Shown piece by piece: positions 5,036-9,471 of a stretch of 9,471 nucleotides of DNA. A program made the translations under genes and the position numbers. The DNA comes from Spyradomonas excrementavium (GTDB lineage Bacteria > Cyanobacteriota > Vampirovibrionia > Gastranaerophilales > Gastranaerophilaceae). The stretch lies in the NCBI GenBank assembly GCA_018714005.1, contig DVOA01000035.1, positions 1 through 9,471 of the forward strand, in the 5' to 3' direction. Under the pieces are notes generated by a model that worked only from the letters and a program-made list of their open reading frames with translations, had not been told where the DNA came from and made no database searches. Position 1 is the first letter of the stretch, and each line of letters begins with the position of its first letter.

Positions 5036-6607
5036 TTATTTCCTCACGATTTTGCCTTTCAATCGTCCGTAAAGCTCAAATACGTAGGGTATTTTGAGGA
5101 TTGCGCAGACTACGCTGTACATTACGCCGCAAATTAAAGTTATAACGATGATTTTGAAAATCAGCATTATCCACGCCGGTTCGATGAATTTGTCCCAGAT
5201 TTTGTAAATTTCAAGGCAGCCAAAATACGTAATGACGGCAGCAATCGCCATTTTGAACAGGTTTTTGAAATAAATTCCGTAATCCATGCTCATTTTTTTC
5301 TTAATCAAAAGCCCGAGCCAGAATCCGTTTATCAAAGTGACAAAGGAGGTTGATAAAGTGATACCGCCGATTCCCAGCTCTTTGACAAAGAAGTAGTTCA
5401 GGACAAATTTAATCACAACAGACGAAAACGCAACTAAAAACGGCGTTTTTGAATCGTTGAACGCGTAAAAAACTCTCGTGATGGAATCTCTGAAAACGTA
5501 GGGTATTATTGCGATAGAAAGGTAGCATAAAGCTTCCGAAACCATCATTGTAGCGACTTCGTTGAACGCTCCGCGCTGAAAAATCAACTGAATCGCGTTA
5601 GTTGAGAGCAAAATTATCAAAACAAGAATCGGAAATGCCACAAAATTCAGCAAACCAACGCCCTTGTTAAAATAATAGCGGATATCATCGTAATTTTTTT
5701 CGCCGACAAGCTTTGAAAAAATCGGGAAAAGCGGAACGAGAAAAGCCGTAACCAGAATCCCCACGGGGAACTGGAAAAGCCTGTTTGCGTAACCGATTGC
5801 CGACCATGCGCCCTCCTGAAGCTGGGAAGCGAAAAACATATCAACATAAATATAAATCTGCCCCACTGTTGAGCTCAAAATTGCCGGAAATAGCAGCTCC
5901 AGAATGTTTTTGTACCCGGGATTGTGCAAAATATCAAGATTCGGCTTGAAAGAAAACCCGAGCGACTTCAACTTAGGCAGCTGATAAACAAACTGGCACA
6001 AAGCGCCGATTGTCGTTGCCAGAGCGAGCATGTAGCCGGAATTATCATGCCGCACGAGCGAAATTATCGCAATAATCGCAATACTCATAATCATCGGCGA
6101 AATATTGGGAATCAAAAACTCTTTGTACGTAATAAGAATCCCGTAATAAATCCCCACAACGCCACCAACAACCAGAACCGGCGTCATAATTTTTAAATGC
6201 ATGCTGGCAAGGTGAATCAGCTGCGGGCTGCCGTTTGAGATGATTATGTTCATAATTACATCGGAAAAAACAAAGCACAAAACGCCCAGAATCATAAAAA
6301 CGATAAAAGACGAGGTCAAAAATGTGTTAAAAAGTTTGTTTACCTGCGGGGAGGCTTTTTCGTCAAGATTCGGGATGAGTTTTGAAAAAACAGCAACAAC
6401 CGCACTGTGAAAAGGCCCGCCAATCCCGCCGAGGAGCACAATTGCCAGCGCCGGAATCTGATATGCATAAAAATACGCGTCAGAAACCATTCCTGCGCCG
6501 TAGTAGTTGGCGATGACAATATCCCTTAAAAATCCGATTATTTTGCTTATAACTGTTACAAAAGCGATTATCCATGCGGCTTTTAAAAGGCTTTGCGTGC
6601 GTGTCAT
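5036..6607 (-). CDS. Lipid II flippase MurJ
   Basis: This is an integral inner-membrane protein of the MOP superfamily that moves lipid-linked peptidoglycan precursor to the outer face of the membrane. It has 523 residues, a usual length, with hydrophobic segments throughout, consistent with about 14 transmembrane helices and a short basic cytoplasmic C-terminus (GRLKGKIVRK). The N-terminal block SKIIGFLRDIVIANYYGAG (21-39) is typical of the family; R28 and R276 (ANRLFQFPVG) correspond to important E. coli arginines (R24, R270), and K22 replaces R18. The segment IVLLGGIGGPFHSAV (56-70) replaces the RRIFAEGAF-type motif of proteobacteria, so the R52 equivalent is missing; I recall a similar GGINGPFHSA form in cyanobacteria. 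Its ATG overlaps the spoIID stop as ATGA, with AGAGGA upstream, and tsaC follows 2 bp later. Confidence 0.95.
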   Translation of the reverse strand: MTRTQSLLKAAWIIAFVTVISKIIGFLRDIVIANYYGAGMVSDAYFYAYQIPALAIVLLGGIGGPFHSAVVAVFSKLIPNLDEKASPQVNKLFNTFLTSSFIVFMILGVLCFVFSDVIMNIIISNGSPQLIHLASMHLKIMTPVLVVGGVVGIYYGILITYKEFLIPNISPMIMSIAIIAIISLVRHDNSGYMLALATTIGALCQFVYQLPKLKSLGFSFKPNLDILHNPGYKNILELLFPAILSSTVGQIYIYVDMFFASQLQEGAWSAIGYANRLFQFPVGILVTAFLVPLFPIFSKLVGEKNYDDIRYYFNKGVGLLNFVAFPILVLIILLSTNAIQLIFQRGAFNEVATMMVSEALCYLSIAIIPYVFRDSITRVFYAFNDSKTPFLVAFSSVVIKFVLNYFFVKELGIGGITLSTSFVTLINGFWLGLLIKKKMSMDYGIYFKNLFKMAIAAVITYFGCLEIYKIWDKFIEPAWIMLIFKIIVITLICGVMYSVVCAILKIPYVFELYGRLKGKIVRK

Positions 6608-8268
6608 TGTTTATTCCTCTTGTCGCTGTTGAGTTCAGCGTAAATTCTCACTGATTTTTTGTGTTTGTCCGTGTACGGGAGCATAAATGTTATCTGATTG
6701 CGTCCTGTGTGAACATAGGGCGTAATATCTACCTCCACAAGCTTAAACGGGTGCGGCGCAATCTCCAGATTCAGCTGTTTCCGGTTGATTACGACGGTCA
6801 GGTTTGTGAATTGGAACTTATTTTCAATTTTCAGGACTGTATTTTTGTTTTTTGTGTAAAAAACGAGCGTTTCTGTGTCCTGATTGAGCTCATTTGTAAG
6901 GGTTACGGGCGCTGTTACGGTTTGAATCCCCGTGTAGTAGTGTTTTAAAATTTCATCGTAAGAATACCCCATAGAAGCCATCATTCCGGCGCCCCACTGG
7001 CTCATTCCCACGCCGTGCCCGAATCCGCCGCCCGTTACGCAGATTTTTTCAAGATTTCCTTTGTTATCTTTTGTCAAATCAAAGATTATGTTCGCGGAGG
7101 GCAGGGGTTTTGCGGATTTTTGGAAAACGCGCCTGATTATCAGCTCTTTTTGCACAACAAATGTATTTTTGTCGGTTTCAATTTGAACGGCCATTGCTTT
7201 TCCGGAAACACCGCGCCTGATGACCTTTATATTTTTAAGCGTTCCAAAATCCTCTTCGTTCAGGAGCGCAGGTTTTACAAAACCGGCGGGAGAATTTGTT
7301 TTTAGCGTTTTTTTCAGGACATTTTCCAGCTCTTGCGCTTCCCATTCTCTTGTCCAGCGGAAATACGGGGATTTGTTATCAAAGGTCGTCGGAGTGTCCT
7401 GATAAAATCTCCTTACATCGCCCTCTTTTTCGAGTTTTCCGATTTTATCATTGTCGGGAACCCCTTTTAAATAAGGAATCGGCGGTGCAGGGAAGGTTTT
7501 TGCGTTCGGGTCTGAAAAAGCGTTTTCATAGCTTTCCGTGTGCCCTCCGGCTGTTGAGCTGTACAGGGCTAAAATCAGCTCTCCGTCGTAAATTGCGACG
7601 ATATTTTCGGTTTCAACGATTGCCCTGTCAGAGAGCGACTGTTCTGTTCCCGCGCCGAAATAAACCTGACAAGCAACCGAATCGCACACGTCAAAATTGT
7701 GATAATTGTTTTCTCTCGGCTTTAAAACGTAGTTTCTGGCGGTTATTGTTTGTGCTTTAAGGGCTTCCAGTCCGAAAGAAACCGGCATTTCGTTGGGAAC
7801 AACGCCTCTTAAATACGATTCAAGGTCAAGCACATTTATGAGGCTGAATTTATCGTCTTTTGCGGTTTTTGTCAGCTCAAAAGTACCGCGGTAGATTGCT
7901 GCTTTGCCGGCGCGTTTGAGGTTCGGAATGTAGAGAAAGCCTTTTTCGGAGTTTGCCGCAATCGGGCCTTTTAAGCCGTTTGCAACCTCTTTTCCGTTCA
8001 TATAAACGTCAAAAAGCCCGTTTTTCAACTCTACAGTGGCGATTGTGTTTGCGAGAAACTCGCAGATAACCGAGCCTGTGGCTTTGTCAATCAGCTCAAA
8101 GTCGTCTGTGGCAGAGATTTCAGCAGTTTGGAAATAATAGTTGGAAAAATTATTGTCGCTTATTCCGACTTTTACCATTCTTCCGCCGCGTGCTTGGATT
8201 GCATTAGCTTGTGGTACTATTTGTAGCGCTAAACCCAGCGCAAAAAATATTATCAGTAATTTTTTCAT
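6604..8268 (-). CDS. SpoIID/LytB-domain exported peptidoglycan protein
   Basis: SpoIID-family proteins act outside the inner membrane on peptidoglycan; Bacillus SpoIID cuts glycan strands as a lytic transglycosylase, and LytB enhances an amidase. The start at 8268 gives a classic signal peptide (MKKLLIIFFALGLALQ, cleavage likely after PQANA, residue 23); an upstream in-frame TTG at 8313 would only add 15 residues before it. The ribosome binding site is weak. The protein has 554 residues. The SpoIID domain spans about 145-450 with LRGVVPNEMP (E160 aligns with the catalytic Glu of SpoIID), ALKAQTITARNY, CDSVACQVYFG, YSSTAGGHTESYENAF and the GGGFGHGVGMSQWGAGMM signature (413-430). A roughly 100-residue beta-rich tail follows (about 452-554) with VDITPYVHTGRNQITF, resembling galactose-binding-like folds. 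It leads the operon into murJ. No sporulation gene is nearby, so a role in vegetative wall remodelling is inferred. Confidence 0.93.
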   Translation of the reverse strand: MKKLLIIFFALGLALQIVPQANAIQARGGRMVKVGISDNNFSNYYFQTAEISATDDFELIDKATGSVICEFLANTIATVELKNGLFDVYMNGKEVANGLKGPIAANSEKGFLYIPNLKRAGKAAIYRGTFELTKTAKDDKFSLINVLDLESYLRGVVPNEMPVSFGLEALKAQTITARNYVLKPRENNYHNFDVCDSVACQVYFGAGTEQSLSDRAIVETENIVAIYDGELILALYSSTAGGHTESYENAFSDPNAKTFPAPPIPYLKGVPDNDKIGKLEKEGDVRRFYQDTPTTFDNKSPYFRWTREWEAQELENVLKKTLKTNSPAGFVKPALLNEEDFGTLKNIKVIRRGVSGKAMAVQIETDKNTFVVQKELIIRRVFQKSAKPLPSANIIFDLTKDNKGNLEKICVTGGGFGHGVGMSQWGAGMMASMGYSYDEILKHYYTGIQTVTAPVTLTNELNQDTETLVFYTKNKNTVLKIENKFQFTNLTVVINRKQLNLEIAPHPFKLVEVDITPYVHTGRNQITFMLPYTDKHKKSVRIYAELNSDKRNKQ

Positions 8269-8402
8269 ATTGCTCAACTTTCTTCGTTCAATTTTATCGA
8301 AAATTGGTTTCAAAGTACAGTTTTTTAAATTAAAATGCGTGAATTTTGCACTTAAGATAATGTCGGTTGGGGAGGAAGAATAATTAAGGTAATAAGTAGT
8401 GG

Positions 8403-8410
8403 AAAGGAGG
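8403..8410 (+). promoter_or_regulatory. Near-perfect Shine-Dalgarno sequence, orphan or leader-associated
   Basis: AAAGGAGG is the strongest ribosome binding site in the intergenic region, yet the first clear gene starts 88 nt further on. Candidate starts after it: ATG at 8412 (followed at once by TGA), GTG at 8414 (23 codons, then TGA at 8483) and GTG at 8421 (10 nt spacing, 32 codons). The last has the most usual spacing. Confidence 0.5.
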
Positions 8411-8420
8411 AATGTGAGAA

Positions 8421-8519
8421 GTGAATTTTTGCAATTTTTTCAAATTTTCATACGCACGACCCTCGAAAATTTTCCAAAAATATGATATATTGACGGCATG
8501 GCAAAGATTAGAAACCTGA
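8421..8519 (+). CDS. Possible 32-aa leader peptide
   Basis: The GTG at 8421 lies 10 nt after AAAGGAGG and opens a 32-codon frame that ends at a TGA at 8517-8519, so it runs 22 bp past the start of the GNAT-like gene (ATG 8498) in another frame. The product is aromatic-rich at its N-terminus (six Phe and one Tyr within the first 21 residues) and resembles nothing I know. If translated, it could deliver ribosomes to the ATG at 8498, which lacks its own binding site. It may equally be a chance frame; only the Shine-Dalgarno match and the overlap support it. Confidence 0.25.
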   Translation: MNFCNFFKFSYARPSKIFQKYDILTAWQRLET

Positions 8520-9471
8520 AATTTCAAGACATTCCAAAGCTGAAAAAAATGATTTCGATGATTTCTGACGGGCAAAACGGGGAAATCACATTCGGTTTTC
8601 GTTCTTTTATCCCGTTTCCGATAAATTTTGTTAATAATCTTTTGCCCCTGAACCTCAGAAAACTGTCTGAATCCTACGTTGCAATCGACGATAAGCAGAT
8701 TAAAGGCATGATTTCGCTGAAAGCCCAGCGCGGCAATCCTCACAGCTGGAATATCTGCAATCTTTTTCTCGGAAAAAACAGCTACGACGCCGGACGGCAG
8801 CTTGTCGGGTATGCAACTGCAAAATACGGCGCAATGGGCGCAAATACCTTTACTGTGCGGATAGACGAGGATTTGGATGAGCTTATGGAGCTTTTTTCTA
8901 AGGGCTGCGGGTTCAGAATGTGCTCGTCCGAACATTTATGGAAAATGGATGAAGTAAAACTCGTAAAAAGCAATATTGACAAAGGGTTTTTCCGGCCGTT
9001 CAAGAATTCTGACGCGCTGGAAGCTGCAAATCTTCACAATGACTGCATTTTTCCGCATTTTCGCTATTCACTTGCCCGTAAAAAACAGGAATTTTATGAT
9101 GTAATTTTCGCCGGATTGAGCTCTGCGTCTGTGTTTAAGTACGTTTTTGAGGACAACGGGGCAATAAAAGGATTTTTCAAAGTTCAAACGGAGGACAATC
9201 TCAATTTCCTCCTGGAAGTAGATTTGGTGCAGGGTTACGACGATTATTATGCTGAAATAATAAACTTCGCTATCGGACAAATCCTTATGCGGAAAAAAGA
9301 GTTTAATTTTTATGTTTTGAACAAAAAATACCAGATTTCCGGCGCAAAATTTGAAGAATATTTGAGCAAAAACGGCTTTTCCGGCATGAAAAACAGGATT
9401 GTGATGGTAAAAGATTATTATAAGAAGATTCAGGAAGAACAGCGCTCGCAAAAACCGGCAATTGTCTTTAC
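8498..9471 (+). CDS. Tandem GNAT-like acetyltransferase protein, cut by window end
   Basis: The frame is open from the ATG at 8498 to the last base (324 codons, no stop), so the gene is partial at its 3' end. The first half (about 1-150) follows the GNAT N-acetyltransferase pattern. It opens with KIRNLKFQDIPKLKKMI and has a central strand SYVAIDDKQIKGMISL, a helix DAGRQLVGYATAKYG in the acetyl-CoA-binding position, then LFSKGCGFR and a final strand. A second round begins near 165 (FRPFKNSDALEAANL) with KYVFEDNGAIKGFFKVQ, YAEIINFAIGQIL and YLSKNGFSGMKNRIVMVKDY. The canonical Q/RxxGxG/A loop is not clear in either half, so activity is uncertain. No signal peptide. The segment before the ATG (ATATTGACGGC) has no ribosome binding site; a leaderless start from TATGAT/TATATT (8481-8491), or coupling to the upstream small frame, is possible. 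It is divergent from spoIID. Confidence 0.75.
   Translation, partial: MAKIRNLKFQDIPKLKKMISMISDGQNGEITFGFRSFIPFPINFVNNLLPLNLRKLSESYVAIDDKQIKGMISLKAQRGNPHSWNICNLFLGKNSYDAGRQLVGYATAKYGAMGANTFTVRIDEDLDELMELFSKGCGFRMCSSEHLWKMDEVKLVKSNIDKGFFRPFKNSDALEAANLHNDCIFPHFRYSLARKKQEFYDVIFAGLSSASVFKYVFEDNGAIKGFFKVQTEDNLNFLLEVDLVQGYDDYYAEIINFAIGQILMRKKEFNFYVLNKKYQISGAKFEEYLSKNGFSGMKNRIVMVKDYYKKIQEEQRSQKPAIVF

Noticed and set aside
8269..8313. TTG start at 8313 for the SpoIID-like protein
   Set aside because: It would place 15 charged residues before a textbook signal peptide starting at the ATG of 8268.
8414..8485. TGA at 8483 read as a coding codon, joining GTG 8414 to the GNAT-like frame
   Set aside because: TGA ends other genes here, including spoIID inside its ATGA junction and the 170-aa gene, so genetic code change is not supported.
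8384..9451. Leftward reading frames (8384-8935, 8782-9003, 9068-9451)
   Set aside because: They are antisense to the long open rightward frame starting at 8498, which has a coherent GNAT-like pattern; the leftward translations resemble no protein and carry no start signals.

Overview
The window looks like a chromosomal housekeeping segment of a bacterium with moderate GC. No phage, transposase, CRISPR or plasmid gene is visible. The best guess at the source is the Cyanobacteria/Melainabacteria (Gastranaerophilales) lineage. The hints are a MurJ whose N-terminal part reads GGIGGPFHSA where proteobacterial proteins carry an arginine-containing RRIFAEGAF-type motif, a SpoIID-type protein with no sporulation genes nearby, and a short RpoD-like group 2 sigma factor. 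This assignment is an inference from remembered family patterns, not from a search.

Left part (1-1840), read rightward: two direct copies of a roughly 105-bp hairpin-rich repeat; a tRNA-Leu(UAG) gene with its own promoter and terminator; an unrecognised, AT-rich gene for a 170-residue basic protein; and a stand-alone DEDDh (DnaQ-like) exonuclease. A strong bidirectional terminator separates these from the leftward genes.

Middle (1838-4424), read leftward: a two-gene redox operon, in which a Prx6-type peroxiredoxin with an unusual lipoprotein-like N-terminus is followed 19 bp later by thioredoxin. Upstream, separated by an intrinsic terminator, lies a 300-residue group 2 sigma-70 factor. The best candidate promoter for the sigma gene (TTGACA-18-TATATT) is interwoven with a perfect 15-bp inverted repeat, which suggests tight control by a DNA-binding dimer.

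Right part (4425-8268), read leftward: a tightly packed cell-envelope/translation operon, spoIID-like, murJ and tsaC, with a 4-bp overlap and a 2-bp gap. It joins peptidoglycan remodelling, lipid II flipping and the tRNA t6A modification enzyme.

Far right (8498-9471), read rightward and divergent from spoIID: a gene cut by the window end, encoding what looks like two GNAT-type acetyltransferase halves in tandem. It has no ribosome binding site of its own, but a near-perfect Shine-Dalgarno sequence and a possible 32-codon leader ORF lie just upstream and overlap its start. I found no clearly new defence or mobile system. The items most worth following up are the sigma promoter/operator, the lipoprotein-like peroxiredoxin paired with thioredoxin, and the leader/GNAT arrangement.
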